Assembly: GCA_030431355.1 (NCBI GenBank)
Contig: JAUIJG010000116.1
Location: forward strand, 1 to 13,255
DNA from: a bacterium
GTDB lineage: Bacteria > Cyanobacteriota > Vampirovibrionia > Obscuribacterales > Obscuribacteraceae
Reading direction: 5' to 3'
Length of the DNA: 13,255 bases
The translations under genes and the position numbers were made by a program. The notes beneath the pieces are model-generated. The model ran no database searches. It was not told the DNA's origin and saw only the letters and a list, made by a program, of their open reading frames with translations. The stretch's first letter is position 1. Each line of letters starts with the position of its first letter. This document shows positions 1 through 7,606 of this stretch, one piece after another.

Positions 1-2938
1 TACCTGCCTTTGTCTTTCCATCAAGATCCACTGCCACCATCTTCAGTTCAACTGGCTCATCGACTCTATAGAACCAGCGTTTGCTTTTAACACCGATATA
101 GGTGTCTGCCGGGTGGACAAGAACATTAACCTTATCCGTCCAGGTCTGTCGGTTGACATCCTGTATGGTGGCTTCGCAAACACAATTGACCGGTGCCGGA
201 ACCGGTAGAAGGTCAAGCTTGACTTTGACGCTGGTCTCACCATTTTGATCGGCGTCTACTTTCAAGGTCTTCGTCTTGCCCAGGCTGTTGGGATGGGGAA
301 GAATGCGGAGATAGTCATAGGGTAGATGGTTGCCTTCGCCAAAGGTGAACCCTTTCCAGCCGGGAGGCGAGTAGCTGCTTTTGCTGGCTCGAACCTGCCA
401 GGTTACTGGAGAGCCTTTGAGACTGCCTCCAGCGAAGTATTGTGCCTTTGAAGTGAGAACAGTGCTCTCTCCAAAGAGCATACTTGTTCCTTTTGAGGAG
501 GAGACTTTCATCTCAAATTCCGGCTTGCGAAACTCCTGGATTGAGAAAGGAATGGAATAAGCAGCATGGAAGTAAGCTCTTTGATTGATGGCAGTTCTTT
601 TCTTTTCTAGATAGTCACTGTTGTTTTCCACCAGACCAAAGGAGATATTGCCTCTGCCGAGATTTACTTTCTCCGGGATCTTGAAACTTAGTTTGAATCC
701 GCCGGTCTGGTCCACGTCCACCCGGCCTTCTCCAATCTCTTTTCCGTCGGAGCCGGTGATTCGGTATAGCAGGTTGCGGAACTGTGGCTGGCTCAGTTCA
801 ATTTTTTCGGTATCGGTGAAGTGTAGAGAGCGGCTCCAGCCTTTTACTTTTACTTCGTCTCCAGGTTTGTAGAGATTTCGGTCTGTCACCCCATACCATT
901 TTAGTGAGTCCGATAGTTTGTTGAAATTGAATCCACCACGCCAACCGTAGGTCGCGGGAAGGATTGTTTTGTTACCACCTCTTTTCACAACCAGAAGCTG
1001 CGAATCTTCCCATGAACCAGTGAGGGGAAGTTTGGTCAGACCGGTTTCATCGGTGGTGCCCTGACGCTCTCTGGGCAGAATATTGGCTCTCACTCCTTTT
1101 ACTGGTTTCCCTTCTTCCAGGGTAGTTACCAGAGTGACGAGGGATTTGCTCTGGAAGGCATCCACGGCCAGATCAGTTATCTGGATCCAGGTGGAATCTT
1201 TAAACTCACGTTTGTCTTCTTTGCTATATGACCTGGCGAAGATAATGTATTGACCCATTCCGTTCTTGGAATAGGGTGCTAAATCTATCGACAGCTCCTT
1301 TGTGTCCGGCTCTAGCACAACAGAGTTGCGACCGGCAATTTTGTCTTTTATGGAAGCCGGCCAGGTTTTGTCTCTCCGATAGGATTGATTTTCGCTGTAG
1401 TGCTTGTAATCGTTAAACAGCTCGGCATCACTCTTGGGGTCTATCTTATAGACGCTGTAGTCGACTTTATTCAGCCCTTTGACTCTTAGTAGGCATTGAG
1501 CTTTGTGACTGGCCGGCAGGGTGATGAATCTTTTGTCGAAGTTCAGTCTGGGTCGATAGTGTCCTGTTTTGAATGTAACGGTCTTGTTTTTGCCCAGGGT
1601 TTGTTTGAATCTGTCTTTTAAACCCCTGTCGAAAGTCACTTTGTAGGTGGTCAGGGGCTTCAGCGGTTGGTCAAAATAAATTCTATTACCGCTTATCCTG
1701 GGGACCATGTTTTTCACCGCCGGACTTACCTTCACCATTGATGGTGCAAAGGCATTTACATCCAGGATGTTATTGAAAGTGAAATTGCGCGAGTTCCAAT
1801 CATCGGGGCTTACTCCGTCTCTTGGCGAATTGGTCAGTTCCAGAGGACCGTAGATAGAAAACTGAAATTGTTGATCCGAGCTTGACAAAAGCGGTCCTTC
1901 CAGGGATTTGAAGCCTTTCTTAAAGGTTACGGTTGCTCTTGTGTCGCGGGGCAGGGGGCTCTGGGGGCGGAATGCCAGCCATTCTTCTTCTGCCAGGCTT
2001 TTGATGTCATACTTGCCTGCCAGCACTGATTTATCGACAACCTTAACAGGTGTATCCAATCCTGCGGCTTTCAATGTCAGATGATCCAGAACCGACTTCC
2101 TGTCGATTTTTTGATTGAATATTGCCACCATCAAGGGATTTGTTCCCTGGGGGCTTGAGTTATGGGGTTGGAAAGTTTTGACTGACGGAGCGGGAGTAAC
2201 AACCGACCAGGTTTTTGTCTCTTTCAGTGTGCTGCCGCTCACCGAGGCAGTACCGGAGGGGACGGTTATCTTATAGACCGTTCCCCGGGGAAATCTTTTC
2301 CCGACAGGTTCGAAGAGAATAGTGTTTGTTCCCAGCCAACGCCAGCTGCCTTCCGGCTGGGGCGACATTTTTATAAAACGACCGGGATCCTTCTCCTTTT
2401 CCGCTGCGGCCACGGGCACCATGGGTTGGGAGAATGTCACGGTGAACTGATTCAATGTGTCCACAGCGCCGGTATGACTTACCCTGGTAACCTGCAGAGG
2501 TTCTGTTTTAAGATCGACAACCGGTTTTTTAATGTTGTTGTTGTCCGGCGGGAATTTCTCTTTTATTCTTTGACCCGGTAAGTCCGGCTTGACAAGGGAT
2601 TGTTCCGGTAATAAGAACGGCTGTTTTTTGGGTGCCTCCAGGGCGCCAAGGCGACGGACTAGCTCTTCGACCTTTTCCCTGGCCAGATCTTCAATATCAA
2701 CCCGGGCTAGCTTGACGGGCTCACTGACTTGCTGTTCGTCGGCTCCGGTTTTATCCGCTTCGGTCAGGGAGAAGTCAAGTTGCTTCTCCGCCTTTTTCTT
2801 GTCGTCGGAAACTTCGGCGGTGGCAGTAGCACTATCTGAATGGCTGAAGTAGATCTGGACGAATACAACCGTTAATAAAATGCTTGCGAGCGCCAAAAAG
2901 AGTCTGGTTCCCGCTGTCAGAGCCGAGTTATTCCGCAT
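1..2938 (-). CDS. Bacterial alpha-2-macroglobulin family protein, N-terminal 979 residues (runs off left edge)
   Basis: The reading frame is open from the ATG at 2938 to the left edge. Bacterial alpha-2-macroglobulins are periplasmic protease traps built from repeated macroglobulin domains, usually 1,500-2,000 residues, so about half the protein is seen. Residues about 12-32 form one hydrophobic segment with no lipobox Cys, so the protein is probably held by an uncleaved N-terminal anchor. A charged linker with an amphipathic helix follows. At 160-205 there is an Ig-like first domain (VTFSQPM at 167-173, then WRWLGT). Family hallmarks follow: RNLYKPGDEVKVKG at 687-700, IQEFRKPEFEM at 800-810, and a YFAGGSLKGSPVTW stretch near 834. 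The thioester region would lie beyond the window, so trap type cannot be judged. It follows the reductase gene after 57 bases. Family call is firm; target proteases are unknown. Confidence 0.93.
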   Translation of the reverse strand, partial: MRNNSALTAGTRLFLALASILLTVVFVQIYFSHSDSATATAEVSDDKKKAEKQLDFSLTEADKTGADEQQVSEPVKLARVDIEDLAREKVEELVRRLGALEAPKKQPFLLPEQSLVKPDLPGQRIKEKFPPDNNNIKKPVVDLKTEPLQVTRVSHTGAVDTLNQFTVTFSQPMVPVAAAEKEKDPGRFIKMSPQPEGSWRWLGTNTILFEPVGKRFPRGTVYKITVPSGTASVSGSTLKETKTWSVVTPAPSVKTFQPHNSSPQGTNPLMVAIFNQKIDRKSVLDHLTLKAAGLDTPVKVVDKSVLAGKYDIKSLAEEEWLAFRPQSPLPRDTRATVTFKKGFKSLEGPLLSSSDQQFQFSIYGPLELTNSPRDGVSPDDWNSRNFTFNNILDVNAFAPSMVKVSPAVKNMVPRISGNRIYFDQPLKPLTTYKVTFDRGLKDRFKQTLGKNKTVTFKTGHYRPRLNFDKRFITLPASHKAQCLLRVKGLNKVDYSVYKIDPKSDAELFNDYKHYSENQSYRRDKTWPASIKDKIAGRNSVVLEPDTKELSIDLAPYSKNGMGQYIIFARSYSKEDKREFKDSTWIQITDLAVDAFQSKSLVTLVTTLEEGKPVKGVRANILPRERQGTTDETGLTKLPLTGSWEDSQLLVVKRGGNKTILPATYGWRGGFNFNKLSDSLKWYGVTDRNLYKPGDEVKVKGWSRSLHFTDTEKIELSQPQFRNLLYRITGSDGKEIGEGRVDVDQTGGFKLSFKIPEKVNLGRGNISFGLVENNSDYLEKKRTAINQRAYFHAAYSIPFSIQEFRKPEFEMKVSSSKGTSMLFGESTVLTSKAQYFAGGSLKGSPVTWQVRASKSSYSPPGWKGFTFGEGNHLPYDYLRILPHPNSLGKTKTLKVDADQNGETSVKVKLDLLPVPAPVNCVCEATIQDVNRQTWTDKVNVLVHPADTYIGVKSKRWFYRVDEPVELKMVAVDLDGKTKAG

Positions 2939-2973
2939 TCTGCAGTCCTGCCTTAAAATATTCGATGCAGGAC

Positions 2974-2979
2974 ATTATA
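2974..2979 (-). promoter_or_regulatory. Candidate -10 box (TATAAT) for the alpha-2-macroglobulin gene
   Basis: A perfect TATAAT on the minus strand lies in the 57-base gap between the reductase stop and the alpha-2-macroglobulin start, 35 bases before the ATG. No convincing -35 hexamer stands 16-18 bases upstream, so the promoter may be weak or activator-dependent, or the gene may be read through from the reductase. Confidence 0.35.
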
Positions 2980-2995
2980 ACCCTATTGGGTTTGC

Positions 2996-4711
2996 TTAGC
3001 TTTTGCTTGCTACCGGAGTCGACAATCTTCTTGAAAAGACCACGTCCTTCCTGGTGATTATTCCACCGGAGAGGTTGTAGGCGTCGAATCCATTAATTCT
3101 CAATACCCTTACTGCATAGTATCCCCTTTGACCGACCCTGCAGTAGACAAGTATCTTTTTGTCCCGGGGTAGCTCTTCCAGTCTCTCCCTGAGGTCATGG
3201 AGTGGAATGTTGTAAGCCCCTTCCACATGGTCGGGATCGTATTCGGAGGGATTTCTCACATCGAGAATGAAGTAAGAACTACCGCCGGTGCTTTTATCTT
3301 CCAAATCCGTCCAGTGATGGAGGGGAGCGTCTCCCCTTCTTTCATTGGCTGCTATCATGCCGGCGACGTTTATAGGGTCTTTGGCCGCTCCGTACTGGGG
3401 CGCATAGCAAAGCTCCGCCTCCTCAAGATCATAGATGGTGCCTCCCAGTTGGATGGTCATGGCGATTACGTCGATTCTTTTGTCGATACCTTCTTCACCC
3501 AGGGCCTGGGCTCCGAGCACCCGCCCATCCCCTTTTGCATAGAGGACTTTCATATGAATCGGTTTTGCGTTGGGGTAGTAACCCACATGATGACCCGGAT
3601 GCAGATAGACCTTCTCAAATTCCACACCGAGTCTTTTCAGGGTCTTTTCGTTGGCACCGGTGGCGGCGGCGGTCAATCCTAGAACTCCGCAAACAGCGGT
3701 TCCCTGGGTGCCTCTATAAGTTCTTCCTTTTCCAGCGATGTTGTCGGCGGCAATGCGACCCTGGCGATTGGCCGGACCGGCCAGCGCTACCACTCCCCGT
3801 TCTCCGGTGACGAAATTAGCATTTTCTGTAACGTCGCCGACGGCCCATATATGAGGATCGCTTGTTTGCATCTGAGGAGAGACCACAATTCCACCGGTGG
3901 GACCGACAGTCAGTCCTGCTTCTTTTGCCAGGGCGCTGTTGGGTTTTACTCCGACTCCGAGAATAACTAAATCAGCTTCAATTGACTTTCCTGTATCGGT
4001 GGATACGATGAGGGCGCTTTCACCAGAACTTTTTTTGAACTCTTGTACACCTTCTTCAAGAAGTATTTTTACTCCTTGTTTTACCAGACGGCTCTCCAGT
4101 TCGGCGGTCATCTCCGCATCCAGGGGAGCGAGTAACTGTGGTCCTTTGTCTATTAAGGTTACTTCTATTCCTCTATTGATCAGGTTCTCTGTGATTTCCA
4201 AACCGATGAAACCACCACCGACCACACAAGCTTTTTTCACTGACGCGCCGGTAAGCCATTGCTTGATCTGGCGACTTTCCGGAATGGTGCGTACAGTAAA
4301 AATTCCTTGATTATCTATTCCGGGAAGAGGCGGACGAATGGCGTTGGCGCCGGTGGCGATAACCAGCTTGTCGTATGCTTCTTCGTATTCTTGACCACTA
4401 TTCAGGTCTTTTACTTTTAAAATCTTTGCTGTTTTGTCGATCCTTAAAACTTCGTGTCTTAGCTTTACTTCAATGTTGAATCTCTTTTGAAATAGTTCAG
4501 GAGTCGCCACCAGAAGGTTTTTCTCTTCTTCGATAACATCGCCCACATAGTAAGGCAGTCCACAGTTTGCAAAGGAGACAAAAGCGCCCTTTTCAAAGAC
4601 GATTATCTCGGCTTCTTCGTTGAGTCTTCTGGATCTGGCCGCGCAGGATGCTCCACCGGCTACTCCGCCTATAATAAGGATCCTTTCCTTCTTATCCACT
4701 TCTTTAGCCAT
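2996..4711 (-). CDS. CoA-disulfide reductase with C-terminal rhodanese domain (CoADR-RHD type flavoprotein)
   Basis: This is a cytoplasmic FAD/NAD(P)H disulfide reductase fused to a rhodanese, 571 residues from the chosen start. Relatives reduce CoA disulfide, persulfide or polysulfide and so handle low-molecular-weight thiols and sulfane sulfur. The FAD motif GGVAGG is at 15-20. The single active Cys is C50 in SFANCGLPYY, as in CoA-disulfide reductases rather than CxxxxC glutathione-reductase types. A second nucleotide-binding motif (VVGGGFIGLE) sits near 170, and a dimerisation-domain signature YAPQYGAAKDPINVAGM precedes the rhodanese. The rhodanese loop CRVGQRG has its catalytic Cys at 524, so both active sites look intact. 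The ATG at 4711 is preferred over an in-frame GTG at 4735 because GGAGG lies five bases before the ATG and the GTG would sit near the predicted transcript start. Exact substrate is not determinable. Confidence 0.9.
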   Translation of the reverse strand: MAKEVDKKERILIIGGVAGGASCAARSRRLNEEAEIIVFEKGAFVSFANCGLPYYVGDVIEEEKNLLVATPELFQKRFNIEVKLRHEVLRIDKTAKILKVKDLNSGQEYEEAYDKLVIATGANAIRPPLPGIDNQGIFTVRTIPESRQIKQWLTGASVKKACVVGGGFIGLEITENLINRGIEVTLIDKGPQLLAPLDAEMTAELESRLVKQGVKILLEEGVQEFKKSSGESALIVSTDTGKSIEADLVILGVGVKPNSALAKEAGLTVGPTGGIVVSPQMQTSDPHIWAVGDVTENANFVTGERGVVALAGPANRQGRIAADNIAGKGRTYRGTQGTAVCGVLGLTAAATGANEKTLKRLGVEFEKVYLHPGHHVGYYPNAKPIHMKVLYAKGDGRVLGAQALGEEGIDKRIDVIAMTIQLGGTIYDLEEAELCYAPQYGAAKDPINVAGMIAANERRGDAPLHHWTDLEDKSTGGSSYFILDVRNPSEYDPDHVEGAYNIPLHDLRERLEELPRDKKILVYCRVGQRGYYAVRVLRINGFDAYNLSGGIITRKDVVFSRRLSTPVASKS

Positions 4712-4741
4712 CTTCCCCTCCAATCTTGTACTCACAAAATA

Positions 4742-4771
4742 ACTATATCGCTGATTAGTTGAATAGTTGTA
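4742..4771 (-). promoter_or_regulatory. Candidate promoter of the reductase gene with a weak 11-base repeat element
   Basis: On the minus strand TATAGT (4747-4742) is a good -10 box; a start about seven bases on would give a leader of about 24 bases ahead of the ATG at 4711. Exactly 24 bases upstream of the -10 begins TACAACT, matching ACAACT at the same offset in the Usp-like gene promoter. The second unit (AACTAATCAGC) is poorly conserved. No standard -35 is seen. Confidence 0.35.
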
Positions 4772-4846
4772 TGGATCTTGAAACTTTTAACAATTGTCTA
4801 CGGTCGATTTTTGGGTACGCATTCGGGAAGCGTCACTGGCGCCTAT

Positions 4847-4876
4847 CACAACTTGATCACATTTCTGTCTTAGAAT
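4847..4876 (+). promoter_or_regulatory. Operator/promoter of the Usp-like gene: 11-base direct repeats plus -10
   Basis: Two CACA-starting units, at 4847 and 4858, have an 11-base period. A -10-like TAGAAT (4871-4876) begins 13 bases after the start of the second unit. The 18 bases at 4845-4862 (ATCACAACTTGATCACAT) recur exactly at 5411-5428 upstream of the carrier gene. There is no consensus -35, so the repeats occupy the usual activator position. The predicted leader is about 30 bases. Confidence 0.6.
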
Positions 4877-4911
4877 GAAAGTGGAGTCATTGTATTGAAA
4901 GTTTTATTAGT

Positions 4912-5337
4912 ATGAGCAATCCCAACGAAAAGCCTGCCGGTCAAATCGCCGCCTGTATCACGGACCAGAAGTCTGCCTGGAGTGTTCTCAATGAGTCGAT
5001 GGTGCTGGCCAGGGAGATGTGTTCCGAACTCAGGCTCATTATCTGCCAGAGTATTATCGGAAACGAATGCTCTCCGGAAGCGACCAAGAATTTTGTAGAA
5101 AAACTGCAACACGCAGCCCGAAGAAGTTGTGAAGAGTCAGGAGTGAAAGTATCGATAGAGACTCTGGACTGTGGCTCCCGTGAAGCTTCCAGAGTTAAGA
5201 AGATTATTGCCGAATCCTCGATAGAGTTGCTTGTTTTAACCGATTCTCTACCCAGCAATCGTCTGGCCCGACTTCTCACCAGGAAGGCGGAGAATATAGC
5301 CAGGGGTTGCACTTGCTCCGTCTTACTGGTTAGATAG
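4912..5337 (+). CDS. Usp-like (universal stress protein fold) small protein
   Basis: This 141-residue soluble protein has the alternating strand/helix pattern of a single universal stress protein domain: QIAACIT first strand, a helix with SVLNESMVLAREM, LRLIICQS strand, a long central helix (FVEKLQHAARRS), VKVSIETLDCG, then ASRVKKIIAES and LLVLTDS, ending CTCSVLLVR. The last two strands resemble the conserved end of Usp proteins and the Usp part of KdpD. The usual nucleotide motif G-x2-G-x9-G(S/T) is absent; TDSLPSNRLARLLTRKAENIARG occupies that place in two halves, so ATP binding is doubtful. The ribosome binding site is weak. It is divergent from the reductase gene and shares an operator with the downstream carrier, which suggests a stress role. 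Fold assignment is by pattern only. Confidence 0.65.
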   Translation: MSNPNEKPAGQIAACITDQKSAWSVLNESMVLAREMCSELRLIICQSIIGNECSPEATKNFVEKLQHAARRSCEESGVKVSIETLDCGSREASRVKKIIAESSIELLVLTDSLPSNRLARLLTRKAENIARGCTCSVLLVR

Positions 5338-5412
5338 GCTAATAATATTGATTTTCATGCCGGGCTCTTTCTTATGTAGTTCCTATCCATGAATTAGTAC
5401 TGTTGTTTTGAT

Positions 5413-5442
5413 CACAACTTGATCACATCTAGTTGTTACGCT
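5413..5442 (+). promoter_or_regulatory. Operator/promoter of the carrier gene: 11-base direct repeats plus weak -10
   Basis: CACAACTTGAT (5413-5423) is followed by CACATCTAGTT (5424-5434), an 11-base period. TACGCT (5437-5442) lies 13 bases after the start of the second unit, the same geometry as at the Usp-like gene. A further TTGAT at 5408-5412 ends a possible third unit upstream. The -10 is poor, consistent with dependence on an activator. The predicted leader is about 60 bases. Confidence 0.55.
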
Positions 5443-5510
5443 CAAAATAGGCTAGCGCCAAAGTTTTATAGAAATTTCGTCCATACTTCGAACCGACCTG
5501 AGGAGACAGT

Positions 5511-6800
5511 TTGCTCTCGAATATGCCTCATATCAATTGGTCTTTCATAATTCCGAATGTGGTACTGCTCCTGGCATACATTTCCATCGTTGCTGAGCGA
5601 ATTCCCAAGGTCGCCACAGCGCTTATAGGCGCCTGTTTGCTTATTGTTACTCACAATATTTCCCAGGACCAGGCCATCGCAGCCATCGATTTCAACGTGA
5701 TCTTTCTTCTTGTTGGCATGATGATAATCGTAAACGTACTCGGTCATAGCGGTGGGTTAAATGCCCTGGCAATTTTTGTAGCAAAAATTTTGAAGGGTGA
5801 CAAGATAAAGTTGCTGCTTATCTTTTCATTGATGACGGCTGTTTTGTCGGCGATATTCGACAATGTAACCACCGTTCTTCTATTGGGCAGTGTTACCTGT
5901 GTAATCGCCCAACATCTAAAAGTGAGCCCGGTTCCTTTCCTGATCTCTGAGACTATTTGCTCCAATATTGGTGGCACCGCCACTCTTATCGGCGACCCTC
6001 CGAATATAATGATCGGCTCAGCAGCCAGGCTAAGCTTTAACGACTTTGTCCTCAATCTAGCACCACCGGTGATTATGATCTTGCCGGTTACTCTTTTGAC
6101 ACTTTTCCTCATATACCGAAAACAACTTAACGGCTCCCAGGTGTCGTCAGAGGAGCTGGATGATATGTCCGCTTCCGAAGCGATCACCGACAGAAGGCTT
6201 TTACTAGTCTCCCTGGTTATCACTTTCTTTGTGATTAGCGGATTTGTTTTTCATGGTTCTCTTAATCTGGAGGCTGGCACCATAGCATTGTCTGGTGCGG
6301 CTCTATTGCTCATATTCGAGAACAGAAAGAGTATTTGGTCCGATGTCGAATGGACTACCATTTTCTTCTTTATCGGTTTGTTCATCATAGTTGGTGCGGT
6401 GGAAAAGTCCGGCACCATCGAGTTGATGGCCCATAAGTTCATGGAGATTACCTCCGAAAACACACATTTGATGCCCCTTGCCATTTTGTGGATATCCGGT
6501 TTGCTTTCCGCCATCATCGACAATATCCCCTACACCGCCACAATGATCCCTCTGGTGCGCACCGTACAAGAGCACATTCAAATCCACAACAGTCAGAGTC
6601 TCTGGTGGGCCCTGGCTCTGGGAAGCTGTCTGGGAGGAAATGGTTCATTAATAGGCGCCACAGCCAATGTGGTGGTGGCTGATATGGCTCATTCCCGGGG
6701 AATGCCCCTCAGCTTTCTTGAATTTACCCTGGTCGGTGGTCTGGTGATGCTTGAATCGCTCTTTATCGCGTCAGCATATATATGGTTCAGATTTTCCTGA
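5511..6800 (+). CDS. ArsB/NhaD-type (ion transporter superfamily) membrane carrier
   Basis: This 429-residue inner-membrane protein has about 11-12 hydrophobic segments and the two-repeat build of the ArsB/NhaD/P-protein carriers. Repeat 1 has IFDNVTT (D117-N118) followed by GGTATLIGDPPN at 154-165. Repeat 2 has IIDNIPYTATMIP (D337-N338) followed by GGNGSLIGATAN at 375-386. A charged cytoplasmic loop (about 205-230) separates the halves. The family exports arsenite or exchanges sodium for protons, or moves organic or inorganic anions; no ars regulator or reductase is nearby, so the substrate is open. A TTG start at 5511 is preferred because GAGGAG ends five bases before it; an in-frame ATG at 5523 is 17 bases away. 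It shares an operator with the Usp-like gene 173 bases upstream. Confidence 0.85.
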   Translation: MLSNMPHINWSFIIPNVVLLLAYISIVAERIPKVATALIGACLLIVTHNISQDQAIAAIDFNVIFLLVGMMIIVNVLGHSGGLNALAIFVAKILKGDKIKLLLIFSLMTAVLSAIFDNVTTVLLLGSVTCVIAQHLKVSPVPFLISETICSNIGGTATLIGDPPNIMIGSAARLSFNDFVLNLAPPVIMILPVTLLTLFLIYRKQLNGSQVSSEELDDMSASEAITDRRLLLVSLVITFFVISGFVFHGSLNLEAGTIALSGAALLLIFENRKSIWSDVEWTTIFFFIGLFIIVGAVEKSGTIELMAHKFMEITSENTHLMPLAILWISGLLSAIIDNIPYTATMIPLVRTVQEHIQIHNSQSLWWALALGSCLGGNGSLIGATANVVVADMAHSRGMPLSFLEFTLVGGLVMLESLFIASAYIWFRFS

Positions 6801-6806
6801 ATCTGA
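6787..6806. terminator. Weak hairpin between convergent carrier and regulator genes
   Basis: TCAGATT and AATCTGA form a 7-base-pair stem with a 6-base loop across the end of the carrier gene, whose stop is only 7 bases from the regulator stop. It is AT-rich and lacks a clear U tract on either strand, so it may at most slow or end transcription in this tight convergent junction. Confidence 0.2.
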
Positions 6807-6807
6807 T

Positions 6808-7485
6808 TCAAGGTCTTAGCCTGTAACCCACCCGTGAAATGTTCTCTATGATTGAATCGGATAGGTCTCTGTCACCATCCACTTTCTTTCTTATTCTTCT
6901 GATCGCAGCTCTCAAACCTTCTGAGGACGCCTCGGAATCCGCATGCCAGACTCTTGCCAGCAGAGCTTCCGGGGCAAATACTTGATCTTGATTGCGCATA
7001 AGAAATTCAAGTAAGGCGAAATCTCTGGGAAGTAGATGTACTTCTACGCCATCTCTGGTCAGTCGATGTTTTACCGGATCCAACTCCAGATCCCGTGCTT
7101 TGAGAACATTGCCAACCTGGGCTCCTCCCCTTCTCAAGAGTGCGCGAATGCGGGCAGACAGCTCTCGGATATCGAAGGGCTTGGTGAGATAATCATCGGC
7201 CCCGGCGTCCAAACCTTGCTCTTTGTCCTTGATTTCATTCTTGCCCGTGAGCATCAAAACAGGAGTGGATCCACCCTGACTGCGGAAGGCATGGAGCACT
7301 TCGATACCACTAACCTGGGGCAGTTGCCAGTCCAGGACGATTATGTCGTATGTGCTCGCGTCGAGGAAGGCGAGGGCGTCTTTTCCGTCCAGGGCGTGCT
7401 CGACGGTATGGCGTTCGTTTTCAAGACCACTCACCAGGGTCAAGGCGAAATCTTCGTCATCTTCCACCAGGAGAATTTTAGCCAT
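6808..7485 (-). CDS. OmpR/PhoB-family response regulator
   Basis: This 225-residue transcription regulator has an N-terminal receiver and a C-terminal winged-helix DNA-binding domain. Receiver residues are intact: acidic pair D9/D10 in VEDDED, phospho-acceptor D52 in IIVLDWQLP, T80 in LMLTGK, and K102 in DYLTKPF. The effector domain (about 130-225) has the family pattern LLPRDFALLEFLM, then the recognition-helix region SEGLRAAIRRIRKKV and the closing hairpin ISRVGYRLRP. The ATG at 7485 gives the standard MAKILLVEDD start with GGAG nine bases upstream; a longer frame to 7554 adds residues with no family counterpart. It is divergent from the sensor kinase, probably its partner, with 121 bases between. 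Such regulators bind 11-base-spaced direct repeats, like those found in this window. The controlled genes are inferred, not shown. Confidence 0.92.
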   Translation of the reverse strand: MAKILLVEDDEDFALTLVSGLENERHTVEHALDGKDALAFLDASTYDIIVLDWQLPQVSGIEVLHAFRSQGGSTPVLMLTGKNEIKDKEQGLDAGADDYLTKPFDIRELSARIRALLRRGGAQVGNVLKARDLELDPVKHRLTRDGVEVHLLPRDFALLEFLMRNQDQVFAPEALLARVWHADSEASSEGLRAAIRRIRKKVDGDRDLSDSIIENISRVGYRLRP

Positions 7486-7606
7486 GGGCCGGTACTCCAT
7501 CTTTGGGCTTGGCAACCGGGCGCGGTACTTGCAAAAAGTTCGGTTCCCAGACAAGAATATAACGTCCCGGCACTGATTTGCCTAGCTCCAAGGAGACCTT
7601 TCCTGA
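7486..7606. promoter_or_regulatory. Divergent promoter region between response regulator and sensor kinase
   Basis: This 121-base gap must hold start signals for both genes. TATAAC (7558-7563) is a plus-strand -10 candidate for the kinase, and the overlapping TATATT (7561-7556 on the minus strand) is a candidate for the regulator. Neither has a good -35. On the minus strand CAAATCAGT (7580-7572) matches nine bases of the repeat array at 9423-9431, a possible autoregulatory half-site. AAGGAG lies 11 bases before the kinase ATG. Confidence 0.35.

Noticed and set aside
1..2938. Possible frameshift in the alpha-2-macroglobulin gene
   Set aside because: On recount the frame from the ATG at 2938 stays open to the left edge, with family motifs throughout in the same frame.
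3197..3682. A 161-residue plus-strand open frame over the reductase gene
   Set aside because: It lies entirely antisense to a strongly conserved flavoprotein and its protein has no family features.
4845..4862. CRP or FNR binding site reading of the TTGATCACA element
   Set aside because: The half-sites face the same way with an 11-base period instead of forming TGTGA-N6-TCACA or TTGAT-N4-ATCAA inverted repeats, so a phased direct-repeat binder fits better.
5338..5510. Terminator between the Usp-like gene and the carrier
   Set aside because: No GC-rich stem with a T tract was found; read-through from the Usp-like gene into the carrier remains possible.
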